From the NCBI GenBank assembly GCA_020832345.1, contig JAFIEY010000251.1, forward strand, positions 1 through 48,568: 48,568 nt of DNA. Direction: 5' to 3'. Source of the DNA: Cryomorphaceae bacterium. GTDB taxonomy: Bacteria > Bacteroidota > Bacteroidia > Flavobacteriales > Schleiferiaceae. Below, piece by piece: positions 15,920 through 24,118 of the stretch. The position numbers were made by a program, and so were the translations under genes. Numbering within the stretch: position 1 is the stretch's first letter; every line of letters starts with the position of its first letter. The notes beneath the pieces were generated by a model. It was given only the letters and a program-made list of their open reading frames with translations. It had not been told where the DNA came from and did not search any database.

Positions 15920-17269
15920 ATGACTTTTCGCTTCCTTTTTATTTTTTTGATGATTTTCTCCATCGGATTATTTGGACAAACCACGAGGATTCTCTTTATC
16001 CTTGATGCTTCCGGCTCTATGAATGCACGTTGGGACAATACCACACGTTGGGACGCTGCAACCGAAACACTTACTTATATCCTCGACTCTCTCAACCAAA
16101 CCAAAAATCCACCCGAAGTGGCTTTGCGCGTTTATGGCCATCAGCGGAGTTTTCCTCCACAATATTGCGACGACACCAAATTGGAAGTGGCTTTCCACAG
16201 CAATAGCTACCGCCATATTCGCAATAAACTGAAATCATTAAAGGCCAAAGGCACAACGCCGATCGCCTATAGTTTGGAAAAAGCTGCCGGTGACTTTCCC
16301 GAATGTGCAGATTGTCGAAACATCATCATCATACTTACAGACGGTAAGGAAGAGTGCGAAGGTGACCCCTGCAAGGCCTCTCATTTGTTGCAGGCGAAAG
16401 GCATTGCCATTCGACCATACATCATAGGTATGGGGATGGAACTTGAGGACATCGAATCCCTGCGATGTGTGGGTAAAACTTTCCCCACCAAAAACCCAAA
16501 AGAGCTTCGCGAACAACTGGCTTTGATTGTGCAATACAGCTTGTTGCCCACCTCAGTGCAAGTTGATCTTTTGGACGAGTTTGGAAAACCCAGCGAATCA
16601 GATGTGGCCATTTCACTTTCTGAAAAGAACAGCGGTGATCCAGCTTATCACTTTATTCATACCCTAAATAGAATGGGCCGACCGGATACAATTCTCATAG
16701 ATCCCGCGCCAATTTATACTTTAACGGTTCACAGTACACCGCCTGTGGTTCGGGAAAATATTGACATTGCACCGGGCAAACACAACCACATCGGGGTAAC
16801 CGTGCCCAGGGGGGAAATGCAATTGAGTATTTCACCTTCACAAGCTTACAAAGATTTGCGGGCCATTGTTCGGAAAAAGGGCAGTTTGGAAATCGTCAAT
16901 AATCATCCAACACCGGGTAAGCACAAATATTTAGCTGGCACTTACGTGTTGGAGATTCTCACGCTGCCGCCCATCACACAAGAGGTAATCGTAAAAGCCG
17001 GACAAAAAGCCGATGTGAAAATTCCCGGTCCGGGCACGGTTACTTTTCAAGCAAATGCTGCGTTTTACGGTCATATTTTGCACTTAAATAACGGGAAGTG
17101 GCAAAACATTTATACTTTTCAGGCGGGAGCAACAAGACAAGTGTTGGCCATGCAGCCCGGAAAATATAAAATTGTTTATCGACCAGTGGCGGCCAAAAGC
17201 ATTCACTTTAACAATACCATTGATTTTGATGTGAATACCGGTGGTTCTACTTTGGTAAAAATTCCATAG
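15920..17269 (+). CDS. Exported von Willebrand factor A domain protein
   Basis: The 449-residue protein has a signal peptide (MTFRFLFIFLMIFSIGLFGQ) and an N-terminal VWA domain (about 22-210). The metal-dependent adhesion motif DASGS begins at D29, the later threonine is in KGTTPIAYSLEKA, and the second acidic element is ILTDGKEEC. Four cysteines (CDD, CADC, CEGDPC) probably form disulfides in the periplasm. The rest (210-449) is beta-rich and resembles carboxypeptidase-regulatory-like or Ig-like segments (VQVDLLDEFGKPSESDVAISL, MQPGKYKIVYRP). It probably binds a protein or other ligand in the envelope; no partner is evident next to it. Confidence 0.87.
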   Translation: MTFRFLFIFLMIFSIGLFGQTTRILFILDASGSMNARWDNTTRWDAATETLTYILDSLNQTKNPPEVALRVYGHQRSFPPQYCDDTKLEVAFHSNSYRHIRNKLKSLKAKGTTPIAYSLEKAAGDFPECADCRNIIIILTDGKEECEGDPCKASHLLQAKGIAIRPYIIGMGMELEDIESLRCVGKTFPTKNPKELREQLALIVQYSLLPTSVQVDLLDEFGKPSESDVAISLSEKNSGDPAYHFIHTLNRMGRPDTILIDPAPIYTLTVHSTPPVVRENIDIAPGKHNHIGVTVPRGEMQLSISPSQAYKDLRAIVRKKGSLEIVNNHPTPGKHKYLAGTYVLEILTLPPITQEVIVKAGQKADVKIPGPGTVTFQANAAFYGHILHLNNGKWQNIYTFQAGATRQVLAMQPGKYKIVYRPVAAKSIHFNNTIDFDVNTGGSTLVKIP

Positions 17270-17305
17270 TTGAGTCATCATTAATGCTAAACTACCCTGC
17301 GTTTT

Positions 17306-17941
17306 ATGACTAAAAGTGAAAAAGTCCGGTTCGTTATCGACGAATTACAAAGGTTGTTTCCCAACCCGCCAATACCGCTTCAACATAAAGATAATTTCAC
17401 CCTACTCATAGCGGTACTGCTTTCCGCGCAATGCACAGACGAACGCGTGAATAAAGTGACGCCTTTCCTTTTTGAGCTTGCGGATAATCCCGCCGATATG
17501 GTGAAACTCGGCAGGGAAAAAATAGCGGAAATTATTCGACCTTGTGGCTTGGCACCAATGAAGTCCAAAGGTATTTTTGAACTGTCGGGCATACTACTAG
17601 ATCAATATAATGGCGAAGTACCGGCGGATATTCAGGCTTTGGAAAAGCTCCCAGCTGTAGGGCATAAAACCGCTTCGGTTGTTATGAGTCAGGGTTTTGG
17701 CGAACCGACATTCCCAGTGGATACCCACATTCACCGACTCATGTATCGCTGGGGGTTCTCCAATGGCAAATCGGTGGTGCAAACCGAACGCGATGCCAAA
17801 AGATTATTTCCAAAGGAAAAGTGGAACGAGCTGCACCTACAAATTATTTATTACGGTAGGTCGTATTCGCTCGCAAGGGGGTGGGATATTCAACGGGATT
17901 TTATTACGCGAGCTATTGGCCGAAAATCATTGCTAAAGTAA
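17306..17941 (+). CDS. nth: Endonuclease III-type DNA glycosylase/AP lyase without a 4Fe-4S motif
   Basis: The 211-residue protein carries the helix-hairpin-helix glycosylase signature. The hairpin LPAVGHKTASVV contains the catalytic Lys121 and FPVDTHIHRLMYRWG the catalytic Asp139; the N-terminal LLSAQCTDERVNKVTP is typical of Nth. It removes oxidised pyrimidines and nicks the abasic site in base-excision repair. The usual C-terminal cysteine cluster (C-X6-C-X2-C-X5-C) is absent; the end reads YYGRSYSLARGWDIQRDFIT. This may be a lineage trait. uvrB, another repair gene, follows convergently. Confidence 0.92.
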   Translation: MTKSEKVRFVIDELQRLFPNPPIPLQHKDNFTLLIAVLLSAQCTDERVNKVTPFLFELADNPADMVKLGREKIAEIIRPCGLAPMKSKGIFELSGILLDQYNGEVPADIQALEKLPAVGHKTASVVMSQGFGEPTFPVDTHIHRLMYRWGFSNGKSVVQTERDAKRLFPKEKWNELHLQIIYYGRSYSLARGWDIQRDFITRAIGRKSLLK

Positions 17942-18104
17942 TTAGTGGCTGTCTATAAAGTCCGATAGCTTCGTTATGCTCGGTTGAAAATCCAGTCATT
18001 TACTTCAGTAAACTCCTTGATTTTTCCCCGATATTTATCGGGGTCGCAAGCCTCGCTCTCGAACTTTCTAGCCTAGCCACTTTGATTTTATGGACAGGCT
18101 CTAA
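17942..18104. repeat. Second inverted-repeat element (about 163 bp), MITE-like
   Basis: The left end TTAGTGGCTGTCTATAAA and the inverted right end TTAGAGCCTGTCCATAAA match at most positions (17 of 21 over a slightly longer alignment). Inside are two perfect hairpins: TTTACT/AGTAAA (17999-18012) and CCCCGATA/TATCGGGG (18026-18043). It fills the gap between the convergent nth and uvrB genes and has no coding capacity. Only one copy is in the window. Confidence 0.6.
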
Positions 18105-18112
18105 TTTGTCAA

Positions 18113-20131
18113 TTATTTTTCAACCTTGGCTTTTTTCTCCAGTTCAATTAAAATATCCCGAAGTTTTGCCGCTTCAATAAAATCCAGATTTTTGGAAGCT
18201 TTTTCCATGGCTTTTCTGGTTCTAATGATTTGCTTATTAAGATCTTCGGCGCTGAGATACTTTTCTCTGCCTTCTGCCGCAAACGAAACATCTTTGTGGA
18301 TGATATTTTGCGTGCGATCAATGGATGTGCTTCCGTCGTATCGATCGATGATGTTGGTCTTGGGCTTGTTGAGCGCCGTCGGGGTAATGTTGTGTTTAGC
18401 GTTGTATTCCGCCTGGGTAATCCTTCGTCGATTGGTTTCGTCCATCGTGCGTTGCATGCTATTGGTAATTTTGTCCGCATACATAATGGCCCTGCCTTCT
18501 AGATTTCGAGCTGCCCGACCCACCGTTTGCACAAGTGAACGCTCCGAGCGCAAAAATCCCTCTTTGTCGGCATCTAAAATGGCAACCAATGAAACCTCCG
18601 GTAAATCCAATCCTTCGCGTAAAAGGTTTACCCCGATGAGCACGTCGAAAAGTCCAATGCGCAAATCACGCATGATTTCAACCCGTTCCAGCGTATCTAC
18701 ATCGGAGTGGATATATCGACAACGGGTACCGTACCTCGTTAAATATTTGGTCAGTTCCTCCGCCATCCGTTTTGTTAAGGTGGTTACCAATACCCGTTCG
18801 TCTTTTTCCACCCGGATTTTAATCTCCGACATCAAATCATCAATTTGGTTTTCGCTTGGCCTAACCTCAATAATCGGATCCAAAAGACCCGTAGGGCGAA
18901 TGAGTTGCTCAACCACCACGCCTTCAGACTTTTCTAATTCGTAATCCGCGGGCGTTGCACTCACATAAATCGTTTGGTTCATCATGGCCTCAAACTCCTC
19001 AAATTTTAATGGCCGGTTGTCCATAGCGGCGGGCAAACGAAAACCGTATTCCACTAAATTCTCCTTCCGGCTGCGGTCTCCACCATACATAGCTTTTACC
19101 TGTGAAACCGTAACGTGGCTTTCATCAATGACAAGGAGGAAGTCTTCAGGAAAATAATCCAGTAGGCAAAACGGTCTGGTTCCGGGATCTCTGCCATCCA
19201 AATATCGAGAATAATTTTCTATGCCCGAGCAATACCCCAATTCCTTTATCATCTCCAAATCGAAATTGGTTCTCTCCTCCAGTCTGCGTGCCTCCAAGGG
19301 TCTGGATTCTTTTAGGAACTGCTCCTTTCGGATTACTAAATCATCCTGAATTTGTCGGATGGCTTTTTGCAAATTATCCGGAGAGGTCATGAATAAATTT
19401 GCCGGAAATATGCGGGTGCTATCGAGTTCCGAAACCCGCTTTAGGTTTGTCGGATCCCATTCCTCTATGGCTTCTATTTCGTCGCCCCAAAAGTGAAAAC
19501 GAATAAACCGATCTGCATAAGCCGGAAATATATCCACGGTATCGCCTTTAACCCGGAAGTTTCCTCGTTGAAGTTCCTGGGTGGTTCGGCTGTACAAACT
19601 ATTGACAAATTTGTGAAGCAGTTTGTTCCGGCTGATATTTTCACCTTTTTCAACCGAAATCATTCCCTTGTGAAATTCTTGCGGGTTTCCAATACCGTAG
19701 AGGCATGAAACGGAGGCGACAACCAGTACATCCCGACGGCCACTGAGTAGGGCAGAGGTAGTGGAAAGTCGCAGTTTTTCAATATCCTCGTTGATGGATA
19801 AGTCTTTTTCAATGTAGGTATTGGAACTGGGAAGATATGCCTCAGGTTGGTAGTAATCGTAATATGACACGAAGTACTCTACCGCATTATTTGGGAAAAA
19901 CTGTTTAAATTCTCCGTATAACTGAGCTGCCAGCGTTTTGTTGTGACTTAAAACCAAAGTTGGCCGTTGCACCTTTTCAATTACATTTGCAATGGTAAAG
20001 GTTTTCCCGGAACCAGTTACGCCCAGCAAGGTTTGGTGCGTGGTATTGTCTAAAATTCCTTCCGACAATTGTCGAATGGCACTGGGTTGGTCACCGGTAG
20101 GTTGGTAGTCAGAGACAATGGTGAAATCCAT
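18113..20131 (-). CDS. uvrB: Excinuclease ABC subunit B
   Basis: The 672-residue UvrB is the damage-verifying helicase of nucleotide excision repair. Walker A GVTGSGKT lies near residue 39, the beta-hairpin that probes DNA is YYDYYQPEAYLP near 91, the DEAD-like box is VIDESH near 335, and the C-terminal helicase segments read GVNLLREGLDLPEVSLVAILDADKEGFLRS and QTVGRAARN. The C-terminal UvrC-interacting UVR motif (about 630-668) is intact. Length is normal for the family. It has no uvrA or uvrC neighbour here, and a small ORF of 33 codons lies 30 bases upstream. Confidence 0.98.
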   Translation of the reverse strand: MDFTIVSDYQPTGDQPSAIRQLSEGILDNTTHQTLLGVTGSGKTFTIANVIEKVQRPTLVLSHNKTLAAQLYGEFKQFFPNNAVEYFVSYYDYYQPEAYLPSSNTYIEKDLSINEDIEKLRLSTTSALLSGRRDVLVVASVSCLYGIGNPQEFHKGMISVEKGENISRNKLLHKFVNSLYSRTTQELQRGNFRVKGDTVDIFPAYADRFIRFHFWGDEIEAIEEWDPTNLKRVSELDSTRIFPANLFMTSPDNLQKAIRQIQDDLVIRKEQFLKESRPLEARRLEERTNFDLEMIKELGYCSGIENYSRYLDGRDPGTRPFCLLDYFPEDFLLVIDESHVTVSQVKAMYGGDRSRKENLVEYGFRLPAAMDNRPLKFEEFEAMMNQTIYVSATPADYELEKSEGVVVEQLIRPTGLLDPIIEVRPSENQIDDLMSEIKIRVEKDERVLVTTLTKRMAEELTKYLTRYGTRCRYIHSDVDTLERVEIMRDLRIGLFDVLIGVNLLREGLDLPEVSLVAILDADKEGFLRSERSLVQTVGRAARNLEGRAIMYADKITNSMQRTMDETNRRRITQAEYNAKHNITPTALNKPKTNIIDRYDGSTSIDRTQNIIHKDVSFAAEGREKYLSAEDLNKQIIRTRKAMEKASKNLDFIEAAKLRDILIELEKKAKVEK

Positions 20132-20161
20132 TTTTGTGGTATTTTTTGTGGTGTGGATGTA

Positions 20162-20263
20162 TTAATCCTCGTTTTGCTTTTTTTTTAATTGTATTTTTTT
20201 GTAAATCAAAAATGCCAGCGTTACACCGGCAATTGTATAAACAATCCAAGGGTCTATATTCAT
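20162..20263 (-). CDS. Very small membrane protein (33 residues), unknown
   Basis: On the minus strand an ATG at 20263 opens 33 codons ending TAA at 20162: MNIDPWIVYTIAGVTLAFLI followed by the basic tail YKKIQLKKKQNED. One hydrophobic helix (about residues 7-21) and a Lys-rich cytoplasmic tail are typical of short single-pass membrane proteins. It sits 30 bases before uvrB on the same strand and 20 bases from repeat copy E. A real gene is plausible but unproven. Confidence 0.45.
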   Translation of the reverse strand: MNIDPWIVYTIAGVTLAFLIYKKIQLKKKQNED

Positions 20264-20282
20264 GTTTTCAAAAATCAAATTA

Positions 20283-20421
20283 AGAGTCTGCTCTAAAAAG
20301 TCCCTTTCTGCCAAAATCTTCCTTGTCGGTAGATTTTTTGAATTTTCACTAACAGCTGGTTAGCTCCGGTTCAAAAATCCCCTCGATTTTGATTGAAATC
20401 ATTTTTTTTAGAGTGGACTCA
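20283..20421 (-). repeat. Interspersed inverted-repeat element, copy E (139-bp long form)
   Basis: In inverse orientation, with arms GAGTCTGCTCTAAAAAG on the left and CTCTAAAAA-type on the other side; both carry the T variant and stay paired. The centre contains the extra palindromic segment CTAACAGCTGGTTAG that the 127-bp copies lack. It separates the uvrB side from the divergent 2OG-oxygenase gene. Confidence 0.9.
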
Positions 20422-20495
20422 ATTTTAAATGACAAAGATAAGGCAAAAGAAAGCGGAAAGGTTTTAAATCAAATACAATTTGAGACCGGAAGCAT

Positions 20496-20503
20496 TACAT
20501 TTG
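20496..20503 (+). promoter_or_regulatory. Candidate -7 box for the 2OG-oxygenase gene
   Basis: TACATTTG fits TAnnTTTG and lies 22 bases before the ATG at 20526. A TTTG at 20479-20482 is too close to act as a -33 element. Confidence 0.4.
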
Positions 20504-20525
20504 CGCCATTAATGCCCAGAATACT

Positions 20526-21152
20526 ATGCAAGTATTTCAACTGCCACCGAGCCGAAGTTTTGATGCCTTGTTTTTAGGGCTATCCGAAAATGGTTTTGCT
20601 ATTTTAGACGATTTTATTGATGCGGCTACTGTGCTGAATTTGTTGCATGAACTTCGTGAAGCGGAGAATGAATTCCAAAAAGCAGGTGTGGGAAAAAACG
20701 AAGATTATCAAATTCTTCACACGCAGCGAGGTGATTACATCAAGTGGCTGGAATCCGGGGAAGCCAGCCCACATACCAATCAGTACCTGCTAGCTTTAGA
20801 CGAATTGAGATTATTGCTCAATCGGCATTGCTTTTTGGGTTTGCAGGATTTTGAAGTGCATTTTACAAAATATCCCATAGGAACTCGATATGTTCGTCAT
20901 GTGGACGCATTTTCAAATGATGATAATCGAAGAATTTCTATAGTTCTATACCTAAACCCCGGTTGGCATCCAAAAGCCGGTGGCGAATTGATTTTATATC
21001 CTGATCGCGGGAAGCAAGGTGAGGTAACGGTAGCCCCGCTTGCAGGCCGGCTTGCCGTATTTGAAAGTACCATTTCACACGAAGTTTTACCGGCCAAAAT
21101 CGAACGTCATTCCATTACCGGATGGATGTTGAAAGAAAAGCGATTTTTTTGA
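20526..21152 (+). CDS. 2-oxoglutarate/Fe(II)-dependent oxygenase, prolyl-hydroxylase type
   Basis: The 208-residue protein shows the double-stranded beta-helix iron site: H125 and D127 in RYVRHVDAF and distal H185 in STISHEVLP. An Arg follows in ERHSITGWM to bind 2-oxoglutarate. The segment ISIVLYLNPGWHPKAGGELILYPD is typical of the prolyl 4-hydroxylase/EGL-9 subfamily. These enzymes hydroxylate proline in a protein such as a translation factor or ribosomal protein; the substrate here is unknown. The ATG at 20526 gives a compact N-terminus and follows a promoter-like box; the interspersed element lies just upstream. Confidence 0.9.
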   Translation: MQVFQLPPSRSFDALFLGLSENGFAILDDFIDAATVLNLLHELREAENEFQKAGVGKNEDYQILHTQRGDYIKWLESGEASPHTNQYLLALDELRLLLNRHCFLGLQDFEVHFTKYPIGTRYVRHVDAFSNDDNRRISIVLYLNPGWHPKAGGELILYPDRGKQGEVTVAPLAGRLAVFESTISHEVLPAKIERHSITGWMLKEKRFF

Positions 21153-21272
21153 TTTTTTTTTCATAATATTGACCTAATAAATGGGGGAAATCCATTGAGG
21201 AATTTATTGTGTTGAAAATGAAAAAATTGAACCTTTTGTTAGCGGTAATATACTTGGATTAAACCTAAGCTT

Positions 21273-24026
21273 GTGAAATATTTATACCTGTTGTCGCTTG
21301 TTCTTTTTGCTTTTGGTGGTGTTTCGCAAATCACAGGCGTGGTCATCGCAAAAGAAGATAATCAGCCTGTCGTGGGCGCCAACGTTATTATAAAAGGCAC
21401 AACTACCGGAACCACAACTGATGTTGACGGTAAGTTTTCCATTACACCGCGTATTCCCTATCCGGTGGAGGTGGAAATTAGTTTTTTGGGTTTGAAAACC
21501 AAAACAATTAAAGTTACACAACCGGGCAAAATGGCTACGGTATTTTTAGAAAACGATGATGCCATGCTCGGAGAGGTTACCGTAGTTGAGCAACGGCTGA
21601 GCAAACAACAAAAGGAGAGTGCGCTCTCCGTTGTCGCCATCGATGTGAAAGCTATTTCGGAAACGCCTTCGGTAAATTTTTACGAAAGTCTGGGCAACCT
21701 TCAAGGCGTTGATTTAACCTCCGCCAGTATTGGTTTTAAAATCATAAACACCCGCGGTTTTAACAGTACATCTCCGGTAAGATCCCTGCAAATTATCGAT
21801 GGTGTTGATAACCAGGCACCGGGTCTGAACTTCTCTCTTGGAAACTTTGTCGGCGCTTCCGAATTGGACATAATGAGTGTGGATATCATTGCGGGTGCCA
21901 GTTCGGCTTTTTATGGTCCAAGTGCATTTAACGGTGTGGTTTCCATGACAACGAAGGATCCTTTTATTTTTCGAGGGACTTCATTTTCCCTAAAAGTGGG
22001 AGAAAGAAATCTCCGCGAAATGGCGATTCGTCATGCCAAGGTGCATAAAGATAAAAAGGGTGTAGATCGTTTTGCTTGGAAAATAAATGCATATTATTTG
22101 GAGGCAAATGACTGGATTGCAGATAATTATAACCCAACCGAAGATAGTCAAGATGGTGTAGGTAATCCCGGGGGGTATGATGCGGTCAATATTTATGGAG
22201 ATGAGCAGGCGTTCTTCAATCCAGCCGTAAGGCAGTATCCCGGTTTGGAACGATATTACCGCCGGGGAATTCGCGAGGTGGATTTGGTCGATTACGATAC
22301 GCGCAACCTGAAGCTCGCCGCCAGTTTTCATTATCGACTGAAAAATGAATCTGAATTGATATTTGCCAGTAATTTTGGTTATGGAACAACTGTTTATCAA
22401 GGGGATAACCGCTATAGCTTAAAAGATTTGCTGTTTTTTCAAAATCGATTGGAATGGCGAAAAAAGGATAAATATTTTATCCGTGCCTACGCAACCAATG
22501 AAGATGCCGGGAACACATACGATGCATATTTTACGGCTTTACGTATGCAAAATGCCGTAATGGACGATAGGTTTTGGGGTAATGTATATGAATCGCATTG
22601 GGGACAAAACCAAACCCCCAGGGTTCGGAATATGCCGGGATTTCCAACGGCAAACTTCAACAATGAAAGGGAGCTTTGGCTGGAGCAATACGATTTATTT
22701 TTACTGAATAATCAAGAGGCACTTCAAAAGTTACATAACGAAAGTCGAGGTGCAGCTGATGCAGGAGGTACAGGAGATCTCATACCGGGAACACCTCTTT
22801 TCGATTCTTTATTTACGCACTATACTACTTTAGATTTCGCTGATGGTGGCACTCGATTTTTTGACCGATCCGCCCTTTACCACCTGCATGGTGAGCGTAA
22901 ATTTGAATTTGAAGAGAAACGGATGGAAATTGTATTGGGCGGCAACGGCCGACTTTACCGACCAAATTCTCAAGGATCTATATTTGAAGATACCGCTGGC
23001 ATTCGAATTTCAAATTACGAATATGGGATTTATGCCGGAATAAATAAAAAGATGAAGGGGGAATTACTGGTTTTTAATGCCACCATTCGGATGGATAAAA
23101 ACCAGAATTTCGGGTATTATTTTTCACCGGCGGCTTCCCTTATTTACAATATAGATAATGTAAATACCGTACGTCTCAGCCTTTCCTCTGCCATTCGTAA
23201 CCCCACACTTCAAGATCAATATTTGTATTATAATGTAGGACGGGCCATTTTGCTGGGTAATTTAAATGGCAGGGATTCATTGGTGCCCACAGAAAATGTA
23301 ACCGAATATTTAGGGAAAACCCCCACAGAACGGCAAAACCACGTTTGGGAATATTACGATGTGGCACCCGTTCGACCAGAACGCGTACAAACCATTGAGG
23401 CCGGATACCGGACAACCATTTGGAATAAGTTGTTTTTGGATATGAATTACTATTATAGTTTTTATCGAGATTTTATTGGCTTTAATATTGGTGCGGATAT
23501 ATTTTTGGACAACACAATTTTTGGAGATCCCTTTACCGGACTTCAAGTGTATCGCGTAGCTGCCAATGCAACGGATCGGGTTACGACCCAAGGATTTACC
23601 ATTGGTTATAATTATTATTTTTGGAAGAACTTTACGTTTAACGGAAACTATTCCTGGAATCGATTGAACTCAGATAGAGACGATCCCATCATTCCGGCCT
23701 TTAATACCCCGGAACACAAATATAATATCGGCATTTCCGGAAGTGAGTTGAAAATTGACAAGCTTAGGTTGAAAAACTTCGGCTTTTCCATCAATTATCG
23801 CTGGATTGAAGGCTTTTTGTTTGAAGGTTCACCCCAGTTCACCGGAAACATTGACTCTTATGACATGCTGGATGCGCAAATCAGCTTTGTGTTTGAAAAG
23901 ATAAACTGTGTTCTAAAAATTGGAGGAAGTAACGTTCTTAATAACATGGCTTTTCAAGTATATGGAGGCCCTCGCGTAGGAAGATTATTGTACTTAAGTT
24001 GGACCTATGATTTTAAGGCAAAATAG
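21273..24026 (+). CDS. TonB-dependent outer membrane receptor with N-terminal carboxypeptidase-like domain
   Basis: The 917-residue protein starts at a GTG and has a signal peptide ending GVSQ. A carboxypeptidase-regulatory-like beta domain follows (about 20-100; ITGVVIAKEDNQPVVGANVIIKGTTTGTTTDVDGKF), then a plug (about 115-230; LQIIDGVDNQAPGLNF, VDIIAGASSAFYGPSAFNGVVSM) and a 22-strand-type barrel ending in an aromatic-rich strand (LYLSWTYDFKAK). The layout is that of SusC-type receptors, but no SusD lipoprotein follows; the next gene is an exported hydrolase with a sorting domain. The ligand is unknown. Confidence 0.92.
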   Translation: MKYLYLLSLVLFAFGGVSQITGVVIAKEDNQPVVGANVIIKGTTTGTTTDVDGKFSITPRIPYPVEVEISFLGLKTKTIKVTQPGKMATVFLENDDAMLGEVTVVEQRLSKQQKESALSVVAIDVKAISETPSVNFYESLGNLQGVDLTSASIGFKIINTRGFNSTSPVRSLQIIDGVDNQAPGLNFSLGNFVGASELDIMSVDIIAGASSAFYGPSAFNGVVSMTTKDPFIFRGTSFSLKVGERNLREMAIRHAKVHKDKKGVDRFAWKINAYYLEANDWIADNYNPTEDSQDGVGNPGGYDAVNIYGDEQAFFNPAVRQYPGLERYYRRGIREVDLVDYDTRNLKLAASFHYRLKNESELIFASNFGYGTTVYQGDNRYSLKDLLFFQNRLEWRKKDKYFIRAYATNEDAGNTYDAYFTALRMQNAVMDDRFWGNVYESHWGQNQTPRVRNMPGFPTANFNNERELWLEQYDLFLLNNQEALQKLHNESRGAADAGGTGDLIPGTPLFDSLFTHYTTLDFADGGTRFFDRSALYHLHGERKFEFEEKRMEIVLGGNGRLYRPNSQGSIFEDTAGIRISNYEYGIYAGINKKMKGELLVFNATIRMDKNQNFGYYFSPAASLIYNIDNVNTVRLSLSSAIRNPTLQDQYLYYNVGRAILLGNLNGRDSLVPTENVTEYLGKTPTERQNHVWEYYDVAPVRPERVQTIEAGYRTTIWNKLFLDMNYYYSFYRDFIGFNIGADIFLDNTIFGDPFTGLQVYRVAANATDRVTTQGFTIGYNYYFWKNFTFNGNYSWNRLNSDRDDPIIPAFNTPEHKYNIGISGSELKIDKLRLKNFGFSINYRWIEGFLFEGSPQFTGNIDSYDMLDAQISFVFEKINCVLKIGGSNVLNNMAFQVYGGPRVGRLLYLSWTYDFKAK

Positions 24027-24084
24027 CTAGAATTTTTTTTTGATTTTTCTTTGAAAAAAGTGATATTTTTTCAAAAAGATTAAG

Positions 24085-24092
24085 TAAATTTG
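24085..24092 (+). promoter_or_regulatory. Candidate -7 box for the sorted hydrolase
   Basis: TAAATTTG fits TAnnTTTG and lies 26 bases before the ATG at 24119, in the 92-base gap after the receptor gene. It suggests the hydrolase can be transcribed on its own. Confidence 0.4.
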
Positions 24093-24118
24093 GAACAATT
24101 CAAAAACCATCAAGAGCT

